Part shown: positions 50,401-61,936 of the stretch, piece by piece | Numbering within the stretch: the first letter of the stretch is position 1 | Layout: each line of letters begins with the position of its first letter | From: Solenopsis invicta | Taxonomy: Eukaryota; Arthropoda; Insecta; Hymenoptera; Formicidae | Length of the DNA stretch: 64,000 nt | Direction of reading: 5' to 3' | NCBI RefSeq assembly: GCF_016802725.1 | Contig: NC_052665.1 | Span: 6,758,001 to 6,822,000, forward strand | Program-made: the position numbers and the translations under genes | Notes under the pieces: generated by a model | Databases searched by the model: none | The model's input: the letters and a program-made list of their open reading frames with translations, nothing else | Told to the model about the DNA's origin: nothing

Positions 50401-53400
50401 GAAAGCAAAAGTGTCCTTACGATTAGCGCCAATCTCTCGGGAAGGGATCGACTGATATTGATAATAATTCAAGATCGGAGAATAGATTCATCGTAAATTG
50501 CAGGCAAGAATAGATGATCGAATCAATCTTGTTATTTCTCGTATTCGATCAATAGTCAGAGATGACAAGAATAACATTAATCACAAATTGTCTGTCCCAA
50601 TTTTTTAACGCGATCACACCAAGTCGTCAGATTGACGTCGGAGTTGAACCGCATGTTTCGTAACTCTTTCATGGCGTCTCCATGAGTGTTTCGTGCACTT
50701 GGAGTTGGCGTCCATGAAACGTCCCAAGTATCCGCCAACTCTCGGCGGATTTACGACGTACAATATTACATTTTGCGAGGCCACTTGATTCTCAAAGCGC
50801 GTTAGGCGGAAACTCCGAGGCATCAGCGCGTTAACGTTCGCGTCACATCGGAGATCGTACGTAGCATCAACGTCACGGACTGTCGCGTCACGTTAGTCGT
50901 GCACGTGAAAGTTCGCGTGGCACAGTACGCGAACGGACCTATTTAAATACATCACATTATATCTTGACGTGACGGTAACGTTCCTTTTCGTGACGGTAGC
51001 GCGACGTTACGGCCGGATTTCCCCTGAAATCTGCGCGTTACCGTGTACACGCATACGGTGCATTTACTAGCTGCTGAGCTTATCGCGCGCGTTATTCGAG
51101 AGATATTTTTCCTCGCGTATCTTGCGAACGTTACACAGAACGTACGGAAAGATTATTCTATTGAAATAAATTAACTCTACGGAGGAGAGACCGCTGCGTG
51201 CGGTGGTAAACGCAGTGGCGGGCTTTATTCATAGTCGTGCGCGAAGCACGCACTTTGAGTAGCGGATTAAGGTGCACAATATCGGTGCCGCACCGCCGCG
51301 AAACTTTTTTTAAAACTGCCATTGCGAATGCGTCTCAAATTCTCGATATTTGAAAAAAAATTTTTCACCGAAGCGCGCGACGCAGTCTTCTTTTGAAACG
51401 CGCGGCATGTTTTTTCTCTATATTAAATCGCGGTATATATCCTTTTTTTGAATCAGCTTTATTTTTCTTTATTAAAAACAAGAAAAAAATAAATCTTGAA
51501 CAAAACACGGATTGCAGAATTTTTGTTGGAAAAAAAAACAAAAAACTCGTAACATATTTGAAAAGTAGTCCTAGTCTCTACTTTGTTTTTACGCGTTGGA
51601 TTTCGTTAACTAGTAACGACAGCCTTTGATTGAATTCACCTTTTAACATCAATATGTGACATAAAAATCGACAAAAGTTATTTGCAGAATAATGAAGGCG
51701 AAAATAGCGCGCATTCGGTTTGTGTCACTGTTTCGTTTCCATTTTCGGTTGCAAACAAAAATCATTATTAATAATATATGTAGCGAAATTCTGCGAGTGT
51801 AATGCAAATATTTAGTTAAAAAGAGCACTTTCAGATTGTATATATTATCATCAAATTACCAATATTTCGAGCCGAATATCCATGTAATTTCTCTTTATTA
51901 AGTCCTTATTAGCTTTATTTCATTCTATGTAATTTTAAAACAATGTGCCGAGCTACACGCTTTTGCATGAGACGTTCAATTATGTAATTAAATACGATTT
52001 AATTAAGTATCCTTCTACCTTTTTGATAAACGTATCTCATATGTCCCAGTGAAATGCTCGTGCCGCTGCTTTTTAAATAAATAAGAATTTGCATATTCAC
52101 GCGTTACGTTATACGTAGGAGAGTATATTTTTCTAGAGGAAAATACGAAAGAAGGAAAGGACATAAATCTTTGGCATAACTTAAAATGTAAGTAGCGGTG
52201 CTGTTGCGCGCCATTTTGAGATAACTAATGTAACTGTTCTCCCACTGGCGTTGACAATAATTTATCCGCGAATCACGTAATCCGCATTCTTACATTCAAA
52301 TTCGCGATTCTTGATTAAGATGGGGAAATACACAGGCAACTGCAGCAGCGCAAATACCTGGAGCACCGCGCACGCACGAACAATCGCCAACTCCGGGAAT
52401 TGCGCTTCCGGATCAGCTGTGCGCGGGCAAGCACTTTCTCAGTTGCGAATTATATTTCGTCAAGTGCTTCACAAAGCCAGACAGCCGTACGCCGCGAATT
52501 TCCGACTGCACTATGTTTAGGGAGAGTTCGCGATTAGTACGGAATTGCATGTACTCTTGCTCGTTGCCGGAGTTGATTTCAACCAGGATGGAGATACTTG
52601 CTCCACTTCCTCACTGCGCCTTGTCAGCGACAATATTTAACCACCAAAGATCCTCGAATTATCGTAATTGAATCACACCGGTTTCTGGTGCAATTCAAAA
52701 TTGCGGAAAGACATTATTTTTCGAAAGCAAGAAATATGTATGTCGAGACTAACTGAGAATAATCTTGAACTTTTACTAGCTTGTAATAATTAGAAAGTAT
52801 TTCAAGACGCTCAAATCTGCGCACTTACTGGCACATTTGCATAAAACACAGATAAACACGATAAAAAAATAAGAACAGAACTTATAATTAAAGAATTTCC
52901 TATAAAAATCAAACAAGTTTAAAAAGTAAAATTTTCATGAAACTAAGAACTTCTTGAGACCGTTCATTGTATGAATATGGTAATTCTTCTCCGGACACAA
53001 TAGATACAAGAACAAAGTTGTTTTAATTAATATTTTACAAACTTATTAAAAAATAATAGTGAAACATCTGAACTTGTTCTCTTGGCGAATTTTACATTTA
53101 TTATCTATTTATCGCATAATATTTTACATTTACCTTTGTTAATAATAACAAAAGATAAAGAAGGAAACATTATTGAAAATATAAAGCAATAATTTTTTCA
53201 TTTTTTATTTACAAAATTTTAAAAAAATTAAAAAAAAATATCCTTTTACATTTCTCTTTGTAAAAATTTGATTTTACTCCGGGTATATAATAAATATGTC
53301 AATAAAAATTTAGGCTTTACGACTAATATTTTAGGAAATTAATTTCAAAAAAATAAACCTCTGGACTTGTTTGGTTCTGCCGAAAATTTATATTTACTAC

Positions 53401-56400
53401 CTATTTATGTTTATATTTCCCGTTTTCTGTTTGATTCTTGTTCACATGTGACTCTACTGATTGTGAGAGAATGTTTCGTTCTATGACTGAGATTTTGGAA
53501 AAAAAAAAAATTATTTGATTAGGAAATCCTTGAATTGCATTTGTTCGTTTTTATCAAAATCAATTCTTCTTGCTCTTTTAAAATTGCAATTCGCGCGATA
53601 AAACTTGGACGCATTTTTCGCGTTCTTAACACCGCCGCAAGACAACGGTTAATCCCCGGACTTTAACGGGAGAATAGCTTCCGGGCTCGTAAGCGCCATG
53701 AAGTTTAAAGGCGACGTGCGCGTAATATCAAACTTCATCGATGACGAGATTAAGCATAATCGCCGCCGGCGCACTCTATTTCTCTTCGTACCTTCAATTT
53801 CGTCGAACTTTTCGAAATACCCAACGAAATGGCCAACGTGCCGCGACATGCCGCTGCGGATAATACGAAACTTGAAAACGAATGGATTTCCCGTAACATA
53901 ACCGTCGCGCGCAAGGGCCGCGTGCACACAGAGGCGTATTGTCATAAAATAACCCTCGTAATTGCCTTTCGAAACTTTTCGCCGGTAGAAGCACTTTCCG
54001 TGACGGTAGAGCTCGGGCTCTATACCCAGGTTCGTGAGACCGCCCGCTCATTGAGTCCGTTTCCGAGGCCTCTCTCGTCGTCGAAGGCCTTCGCTCGATG
54101 CGAGTATGCATGCGCGAGCCTCACGTCATTCGTTTTCCGCTCGCGAAATTAATTTTCCAAACCCGAATTCTTCCGCAGGAACTTTGCCGCGTTCCACGCG
54201 AGAAAAGTTCAGCGTCCGTGCGCCTTTCATCGAAATTTCTCCGAGCGAGGAATGCTCAGCAATTGAAGGTGACGATATTTATTTCCGTGCCGACGTATTC
54301 AATTAGGACCGACCGCGTCGGTCCGATTGAGACGTGAACCGCTTAACTATAAATATCTTCTTTTTATGTATCCGTCGTTGTATTTTTGAATTTTAAATTT
54401 ACCTGTAGCTGTATCTTCGATATTTCCTGCAATGACTATCTGCAGAATTACAGATATATCCAGTTCAATTTTTCTTTGTTTAAATCATTAACCTATATTC
54501 AGTCTGTTTCAAACATATGTAATTGCATATTCCGATACGAGAAATGTAAACTACCTCCATACAACGCTAACACGAATGACTATTGATATGAATTAACCTT
54601 ATACGATTGCTATTACGCTTGCGTTGAAAATAGAATGTTTAAATATGTATGCGCATATATGCGTGCATTAGCCGGACGCGAAAGGGAAATATTAAGTTAT
54701 TAATCACTTCGTTCCATATGAAAATTAAATTACACGGATGTGGAAACAGCTGATAATAAGCAGTCACGACATTTTACATTTCACGATACAATACAGTAAC
54801 AATTTTTGTGCGCGAGAAAACAGCCGCACTTTCGCATCTTGTCGATAACTGTTATGATTGTTAATGCGAGCGAAGAGGTATGTAGATGATTCGAGTGCAC
54901 TCTTCGTCATCGCGTGAAAAGCGATTGGATTAAAATCTTCTTAGTGGAAAACTACGGTTGTTGACGCATCGAGCTTGCTATTGATTCGAACGACCGGTCG
55001 AGGTGGATGGTCGAGTTTTATAGTCCTTTTAGCCGGAAGGCAGTTGAAACAAGTTCACTCCTGATTATCGGATCGACCGAGAGAGCTGTTCTGTTTTGCC
55101 AGAAATTAATTTTGTTCCGGAAGCGTTGCGTTGCGAGCATGGATTTTCCCTTCGTTACGTATCGACAGTTTCGAATGTCACATTAATAGTTTCTCTTTAT
55201 TAAAATTCGAAAGAACAGTTTAATTTTACGTCGCAATTTACCGGCTCCTGTTTTTCGCTGAGAGAACGCTTTATTAAAATTTCCTTTTTTTTATAATCCC
55301 AATTTCTCTCTATTAATAAATTACTCGAACATTTAAAAAGAAAATCTAATCTCTCCTATTTAATTTTCAAATCTTTGCATACTTTATCCAGTCCTCGTGA
55401 TCAGGGGCTGTCGAATATTACTTTTCTTTTCACAATCAATTTTATTTCTTCGGAGTCATCGCTTGTGTCTGTCGATCGTAAATATACTGTGTAAACTCGG
55501 ATCTGTGTAATCTTTCTCTCGCTCTCTTTCTCTCTGATCGCTCCTCAAGATACACCGAACGTAGGAGATAGCTGAAGATAAAGATGCGTTTGCGAGGCAA
55601 GTTTATCATAGGCAATGGATTATCCATAATCCTTTCCCGGAAATTAATTTCGCGCTCGAATCCACAGGAACGATTTTTGCACAGGTTCGATCATCCGCCC
55701 GTCGCGCATCACCGTTGTCTTTCCGATCTACCCTGATGGAATTTCAACAAAATCGTTTCGGAGAAAAGGATATCACTGCACATTGATCGAAGTTGAAACC
55801 ACTTCAAGTCGTGAACTAATAGAAGAGAAGATAGGAAATGTGGATACTAGTGTACGGTAGATCTATTAGTAACCTTCCGTCTTTTCTTTATCACGGCACG
55901 TCAGGTCGGTGTTGTCTCGAGCTTGTGAATTGTAGAAAGTTTCCTCAATCCGTTTAGGAATTCAATTAGTGTCAAGGTACGTATGCGGATGGCTTTTTTA
56001 CATGGCCGTTATAATTATTTCAGATCCTATCTGCGAGAAATACCCGGTAGCCGCTATCGCGACCCATCCGTCAAGCCAGAGATGGATTCTTTCGGACATT
56101 GAAGGACAGTGGTTGGTTTGACCAACCGGCCGCAAAATCCTATTTCCCGTTGTTCCTTGTCTCTCTCTCGCAATCGGCTTCCTCCCCGCAGCCGGATAAG
56201 CCAACTTTGTTTCCTGGCACTCGAATACCCCGTCGTATTCCTTTTTTTATTCCTTTTTCTTCCGATGGACAGCCAGTGTGCGGGCAGCGGTCGTGTTTCG
56301 ACGGAAGAAGAGAACGAAAAGAACGGAAGAAGCCACTGCAATTGCAAAAAGCTCAGAATCGAGTGTGTCCGAGTCATTGGTATATTGGTTAGTACCATCA

Positions 56401-59400
56401 GAAACGTTTGAAAAATCTAAAAGAATACTGTTAAATTGTTCATCGACTCGATGCAAAGAGTTAAATCGTTTAAAGATTTACTTGTTAACCGATCTATAAT
56501 AGTTTGTCTAGCGTGCACTACCGTTTATTTGATACTAATTAATATTAATATGGCAGTAAAATCATTAAATGTTATAATACGCGGAGAAAAAAGATTTGTT
56601 GAAAATTCAAAGATTTAGTCCGATGTGTTCAACTAAACGTTGGGTCGATTCAATAATTATTTAATTGCATACAAAACGGTAGAGTTATGTATATAGTTTA
56701 TGCATGCCAACCCCATTAAAATTTTTTAACAAAGAATTAATTAAATCAACTCAATATTTAGTTGAATGTGTCGGACTAAATATTTTAATTTTTCTATAAC
56801 ATTTTTTTTCTCATAGAAACAATAGGCACGGAATCATTTTTCATTGTTTAAAAATATGATTAGAAATTTTAAAACGATCAAAAAAATTTTTCCATTAAAA
56901 ATACAATTTCATTAAAAATACAATTTCATTAATTTGGAAATTACATACGTTAATACCAACATTTTTTTACGTTTTAATTATAAAATAAAGAACATAGCGA
57001 ATATTAACATAAAAGAACAATTGAATGAAGTGAAAACCTTTCACGTAAATCGTATGCTACAGAGAAACGTCGCATTTCATAAAGTTAACAATAATTGTTA
57101 ACTCTATTTAATTTTGCAGAACTCGCAGCACAACCATATTCCAACAAACTTTTGCGGAACAATTAGAAAATATTCGCCAAACAGTTCGTAGCTGCAAGCG
57201 AAGTCTCATAAATAGTCGAGTAATTTCGTGTTTCAGTTCATTACATTTTTGATGAGTCCCCGTAGGGACTCCATTCTTATTTATACTTTTGACTTCATTA
57301 TATGGTTCTATTGTGCTAGTGCCGCGCTCCCGTATTTCGTATTCTGTATTTCGTATCGATCTTACGGAACGAGAATCTCCGAGCCATAACGAACGATTCG
57401 TATATCCATCCATTTATCCATCTACATAGCTAACGCCCGGTCCATGTATACCTATCTCTACCTGTTTACCCATCTACCTAATGTACTACTTGCGCGCCTC
57501 GAAGTTAGTAGACTTTCCGTCTTCCATCGAGCACACGCCGCACACCCGAGACTCTCGATAGGGAGAAGATGGGACGTAAGTAACTATCGTGAAAACTTTT
57601 CATGCCGCTTTTACTCCTGGCTACAATATGCTTCATAAGATGGAAATAGCGTTTGCCATGCGACCTCGCGAGAACTCTGCCATCCGGCGGCTGTCAGTGT
57701 CGCTAATTTCCGATCAGTCATATGAAAGCAGGCGAGGAAGCTCTTAATTCTTCCATTAATCTCCCGTCGCGCCATTACCTTGCAAATAAGTAACGTAGGT
57801 AAGTGATGTCACACGTCGTTCCTATTTTTGTTCAACGTACTTGCTTGATCGTTAACGAATGGCGGCTGTCCATATCGCTACCGTAGACACGAGATGAGTT
57901 TTTTAATTCATCGATTGATCAATCAAGACACTCGCCTATAGACCGAGCGTGTCTACCGTCAGATAGTGAAGATCAAGTAGACAAAGACAGAAAGCAATTC
58001 TGTCTTTTACTCTTCTCTCTTTTACTTTTACTTTTGTTTTTTCTTGTGAATCGTAATCTTCAAGTTCCGTGCTTTACAGCTTCAGTCTATCTTTTCTGTG
58101 TCTATGATCGCCATTTCTAAATTGCTCATATTTTTCTAACGTTAATGTTACTCTGAATAAAAATTCACCCATAGAATTAATAATTTTTTTCCACTTTGTA
58201 GGTTGCAAAGTTTAGAATAAATGAAGTGTGTACACTATTTTAACATAAAAAAGATTTTATCAAATGTTATTTTAAGCTATCAAAATTTTAATAACGAAAA
58301 ATGTATTAATTTATTAAACTTCAATTAAAAGCACCTGCGTGAAAATTCACGCATAGTAGCTCTAAAGTTAATAAAGAGATAGTACGTCAGCAAATGTGGG
58401 AAAAATGCGCAATGCCCCGACTCCATAAAAATCCGCTGTAAATAGTCAATTTGTGATTATGTAAACACATCGTACATTGGACACGCAGTGTCGCGAAGGC
58501 GTGCGTCATTTGTTCGTGAATGGCGAAAGCGAGAATCAGCATACGTCGACACATATGTATCCATGAGTCTTCGTCGTTGCGATAATCTGCGACGTTCCGG
58601 TAGTACGGCTCGTTAAGTTTTAACACAGTCGATATGTCTTTGCGTCGCGTAACTCTCTGTTCCCCTGATAGTGTTAATAATGACGCGTCGCGTTTGTGCG
58701 AATCGTGAATCACGATGGGACAGAGAGTGCTTGGATGCGCGAGAAGCTGTTAATGAGTAGTTAGATAATAAACGTCTAGAGGCATGATGAACGGCGAGCG
58801 TCTGGTCTCGACGAGACTGTCTCTCGACGAGAGGATCGTCCGTCGGAGCGACGAATCAATTATTGTGGCGCGTCAAATATAAACGCAATCATTTGTTTTT
58901 CATCAGCCACGTTATTCGACGTGCAATTGGAAAAGAATTATTATATTAATTAATGTTGTCTGCGACTATCCGATTGCGCCATCGCGATTGAGATATATCA
59001 ATTTGGCCTGTCATGTATCTAATTTTTCGATAAAGTTACGAGCGACATGTTTCCCGTCAAAATTATCGTCTTTTTCAACGTGCTAACGCACACCGTGTTA
59101 CATTCCCAACGCGGCTGAATTAAAACGACGTCTTTCGCGGTCGGTGTAGTTAACTGAAATTTGAATTTTAACGACGGACTACGACGCGCGGTTTATCATC
59201 GTCGTTGTTTTTAATTATGCCGTTACGTGCAAAAAAACGGAGGAGCGAGGATGCGCGCGACCAATGGGATGGGAAAACCGACGCGTCTCGCGATGAAAAG
59301 TATATACGGAATGCAATGATATTAAGCGGAATTATGTCCTCTTCCCTCCGTCTCTTTCTTCACCATCTCGTCGGCGATGCTGTATTCTGATCCGTGACAG

Positions 59401-60579
59401 CGCCGTGACATGTTTCATTTGGCGAAACGCACACACGCCCGCGGCTCACGTGGGGAAAATCGCCGGGTTTTCGCAGCGACGACGACGATGACGACGTTGA
59501 TTTCATCGAAGAAACTTCAGCGCGAATTCAGCGGCGCGCGCAGATAAGGATGAAAATTACTACCTACGTTAATCCGCGTGTAATTCCGTCTTTCCGAAAC
59601 TCCACCGATGATCCCTGTGCAATCCGATAAATCTCAACGCGCCTTTACTTTGCTAATACCCTTCCCTCGTTCAAGTAACTCATAATTGCCGCTACATTTG
59701 TACAATTTCTTACTTTCAGTAGCGTTCACGCAAGAAGTCAGGTGTGGGACCTAAGGCGTTGCACTTGTACTCAAGTTTGTTTACGTGTCATCTTATTCCG
59801 CTATTTAAGTGTTAGCGACAAGAATAATTCGTATGCCGCGTGTGAACACTTGCATACACGTACGGTCGCGAAGCGCAGTACACTATAATTGTAGCTACTG
59901 CAGCATGTAGGTCGGTTAAAATATGCACGCGCTGTCATTGCAGACTCGATGCTGTTTTTTTTTTTTCCGTTTTTACACACAACCTCCGCGAAACACTATT
60001 TCGCGCGTATCTGGATGAAATAGGACCTAGGTGGAATTTTGACGAAGTGCGAATTTCATAAAATCGAAAACAGTTCAAGGCATAAATGACGTCATGTCGA
60101 CGATTAATATACATTTTATTGAAATTTTTATCACCTGGATTCACTCGGTGATTTGAATTGAAAACTAATATAAATGAGAATACAAATGCGATCTCGAATG
60201 TGCCAGAGCGGCTTTCGTTCGCCCATTTCGACGATACCTGATTACAACTCGCGAATAGCGCCTAGTTCGCGGATTCTGTTCTTTCTCCTAAAGTACTTTT
60301 TTATCGCCGGCGTACTGATCAGAGGGAACTTTTTGAAACCGTGCCTTGTATATTTCCACGAGAAAGTTCGAGATTGCGCCGAGTGCCAAATATTGGCGCA
60401 TTTCTGAGAATATTTCCGATCTTTTATCCATCTGCTTCGCATAGGAACACGTGTGTTCCAGATGCGTTAATAACTGTACAAACTTTGCATGGGAAGTAAT
60501 ATGAATAATCCACTCCAAAAAAATATCACATGAAACATTCGAAGAGATAAAAGTAGAAGCGGAAATAAGAAACAGTATA

Positions 60580-60625
<46 letters not shown>

Positions 60626-61936
60626 AGCTTTTACAGTAATTACTAAATGCGCTTGCAACTTATTAAAATATCAATGCGATCTTTATGTTCGAAAAAGTAG
60701 ATGCGACAACGCTAATTTCAATTTTACGTCATACGCAATTATGCGAATTGATTCAGCCTCTGCCTTTCATTTTAAGTATAAAATCTGTTTTAATTCCAGC
60801 ACAAAGCATTGTTAATATTCTACTGAAACCAAATACAATACATAAAACTCATTAGAATGTTGCATATTGCATGACGGTTTTATATATTGATCCATTCTCT
60901 AATTTTGTAAATATTCAGCGGGGCTCGTTATATGTGGCAATGCTTTTAAAAAGATGCAAAATATATTTTGATAACTGTACATACTGCTATACATTCTTCT
61001 GACATAATCCCTGGATTTTTTACAAAAATTCACATCGGGAGCAGCCGTCTACAATCATTCTGCATACATACTGCGACGTATATGGATTGTCGTATACGTA
61101 GACATGTGACGTCGCGATCGTCAACGAGCCTTTACTTTTGCATAGGTTCTTGACTACGTCGAGTCACGAAATATTAATTGGGACGTACGTGCTTGGGACT
61201 TGAACGTAATGTAATGGTATACGGTAATTAAAGCTACGTTATATACCGCTGTTATTAGATACCTCAATAATTGCGCGCACAATTAACGTGAATACATCGA
61301 ATATTAGCGCATCGATAGTTTGAGAATCGTGATCTGTTTGATTCCCCGGCCGGTATGGTTCTAAATTTTCCCGATATTTGAAACGCTAAGCTGGTAGGTT
61401 AACAATTGAAATACTCCGTTATACATGCATATTGCAATGCCAACCAATGTTCAATGACGCTAATATTGAAAATACACGAACAAAGACCCAAGATAAACGT
61501 TCGAATCGAAGTATTTGTCTAATATAACTGTATTATTAAAACGCGTGTTTCTGTAGCGTAATTATTGGCCTCGTGACTTAACACTTCGTGATCCAATCGA
61601 GAATTCGAAGCCTTGGGCGAATTTTCCATTTTTGAATTATTTTGCCTCAAATACGGGCACGTACAAAAAAGGATCAAAAATATTTCGAGTCGAGCAAGTG
61701 TAAAATATGGAACGTTGAAAGAGTATGCTAGAATTTTTTTTAAATATTTCAGAGTCCAAAAATCCTTTCAAGAACACTATCAGGCACCCGGTTTGACTAG
61801 TAAAGCAGCGGAAAAAACATTGGGTTAAAATGCTTCGATAGATGCGTCTATCTTAGTATCGACGTAGATATGTGTAGTATATATACTCACCAAAACAAAT
61901 TATAAAACAGACAAGTGTGGGAAGAGAAGTAGACAT
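35865..61936 (-). CDS. Dpr-family two-Ig-domain cell-surface protein, 6 coding exons (gene span)
   Basis: Predicted join (minus strand): 61936-61891, 50398-50232, 41962-41752, 40718-40591, 38219-38051, 35971-35865; 275 residues, all phases consistent. Dpr proteins are neuronal surface proteins whose first Ig domain binds DIP partners and helps specify synaptic connections. The protein has a signal peptide (about residues 1-19), Ig1 (about 50-141; Cys62 and Cys124, Trp74, DSGIYEC), Ig2 (about 149-239; Cys165 and Cys224, Trp179, DSGIYRC) and a C-terminal hydrophobic tail (about 262-275) suited to a GPI or membrane anchor. Sequons are at N49, N69 and N162. The block VSWVRHRDIHLLTVGRYTYT with ISTTPP resembles the dpr8/dpr9/dpr21 subgroup of Drosophila; the exact orthologue is not settled. 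Introns of 11.5 and 8.3 kb are typical of this family. Confidence 0.92.
37992..38050 (-). promoter_or_regulatory. Possible intronic polyadenylation site in dpr
   Basis: If the donor at 38050 is not used, translation continues GKLKFPTYTPHTSHYTL to a TAA at 37998-38000, and AATAAA (37992-37997 on the minus strand) follows at once. This would give a shorter protein that keeps both Ig domains but lacks the hydrophobic tail. It is inferred from sequence only. Confidence 0.35.
38051..38219 (-). CDS. dpr exon 5 (C-terminal half of Ig2)
   Basis: Acceptor CTGTTCACAG, phase 0. Encodes VINFDSPRGGISLVTEKGPE, then RLMIQKAVPSDSGIYRCEPS and NANPSSIKVHVVN, ending AAC G|GTAAGC, phase 1. It carries the second Ig2 cysteine in the D.G.Y.C motif. 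Confidence 0.93.
38450..38890. repeat. Diverged direct repeat in dpr intron
   Basis: About 75 bp beginning near 38453 (ATTATAAAACATTAATGATT, then CACTTACGTTATATATTTTA and a TCTCTC tract) recurs near 38811 (ATTATAAAACGATGGTTTAC, then CACATTATATATTTTACACA and a TCTCTC tract) in the same orientation. The spacing is about 360 bp, consistent with an old tandem duplication or two insertions of one repeat. Confidence 0.5.
39498..39513. repeat. (GT)n microsatellite
   Basis: Short GT run in the dpr intron between coding exons 4 and 5. A poly-T tract of more than 20 bp follows at about 39794-39816. Nothing else recognisable was seen in this 2.4-kb intron (38220-40590) beyond the direct repeat listed above. 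Confidence 0.9.
40591..40718 (-). CDS. dpr exon 4 (N-terminal half of Ig2)
   Basis: Acceptor TTGTTTTAG, phase 1. Encodes E (split) PVTIIIGAPDLFVNKGST then INLTCVVKYAPEPPPAMTWS and HNSE, ending at a GAG|GTGAGT donor, phase 0. INLTC holds the first Ig2 cysteine plus an N-glycosylation sequon, and TWS the core tryptophan. Confidence 0.93.
41752..41962 (-). CDS. dpr exon 3 (most of Ig1)
   Basis: Acceptor TTCTTTTAG, phase 0. Encodes VSWVRHRDIHLLTVGRYTYT, SDQRFEALHSPHTEDWTLRI, RYPQRKDSGIYECQISTTPP and IGHPVYLTIV, ending GTC G|GTGAGC, phase 1. This is the most conserved Dpr segment and makes the family assignment secure. Confidence 0.96.
41993..42196. mobile_element. AT-rich MITE next to dpr exon 3 acceptor
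   Basis: The left end (GGCACGAAAAAAAAGATG) and the inverted right end (CAGTGCACGGAGAAAAAAAA) form loose terminal inverted repeats around about 200 bp rich in AATT. It begins only about 30 bp from the 3' splice site of exon 3, on the intron side. Noncoding; the family is inferred from terminus type only. Confidence 0.4.
44447..44473. repeat. (AC)n microsatellite
   Basis: Uninterrupted AC dinucleotides in dpr intron 2. Confidence 0.95.
50006..50036. repeat. (GCGA)n tandem repeat
   Basis: About seven to eight copies of a GCGA tetramer, about 200 bp on the intron side of the exon 2 donor of dpr. Confidence 0.92.
50232..50398 (-). CDS. dpr exon 2 (start of Ig1)
   Basis: Acceptor TTTTGCTTTCAG, phase 1, completing a glycine codon. 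Encodes GIASCLRNFRTDFLEEWPTP, GTGPHFDISMQSNFTGLVGK and TVHLVCKVKNLGNRT, ending ACG|GTGAGC, phase 0. HLVCKV holds the first Ig1 cysteine (Cys62). The N-terminal end continues the signal peptide begun in exon 1. Confidence 0.92.
50399..61581. other. dpr intron 1 (11.5 kb to the signal exon)
   Basis: No coding exon recognised. GC-rich patches (50.6-51.3, 53.6-54.3, 56.0-56.4 and 57.4-59.8 kb) show overlapping open frames on both strands without motifs. An (AT)n tract lies at 60583-60619 and a piggyBac-like MITE close to the upstream exon. Long first introns of dpr genes usually carry neural enhancers; none can be pinpointed here. Confidence 0.55.
60583..60619. repeat. (AT)n microsatellite
   Basis: About 37 bp of alternating AT in dpr intron 1. 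Confidence 0.95.
61582..61824 (+). mobile_element. piggyBac-like MITE, copy 2 (243 bp)
   Basis: Flanked by TTAA at 61578-61581 and 61825-61828. Its termini read CACTTCGTGATCC (left) and CCCAATG (right, read inward). Along its length it aligns with the reverse complement of copy 1 (34812-35089): shared stretches include a TTTTGCCTCAAAT segment, CACGTACAAAAAAGG, and CTATCAGGCACC near the end. The short open frame at 61613-61828 is the counterpart of a minus-strand frame in copy 1, but both are too short to be transposase. Confidence 0.75.
61891..61936 (-). CDS. dpr exon 1: start codon and signal peptide
   Basis: A 46-nt coding exon: ATG at 61936-61934, then MSTSLPTLVCFIICF, then one base of a split glycine codon before a strong GTGAGTATAT donor, phase 1. 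Joined to exon 2 it gives a hydrophobic signal sequence ending GGIAS-C, with likely cleavage near residue 19-20. Phase, hydrophobicity and donor strength all agree; a purine sits at -3. Other start exons further upstream are possible. Confidence 0.8.

Noticed and set aside
53649..54337. Cluster of overlapping open frames on both strands
   Set aside because: GC-rich intronic sequence of dpr; frames shadow each other and carry no motif.
58142..58375. Possible TTAA-flanked element with AAATTCAC motifs in inverted positions
   Set aside because: Terminal repeats align poorly and no second copy with the same ends was found in the window.
61560..61610. tRNA-like GAATTCGAAG stretch
   Set aside because: It lacks A-box and acceptor/anticodon stem pairing; it falls at the left end of the TTAA-flanked MITE.
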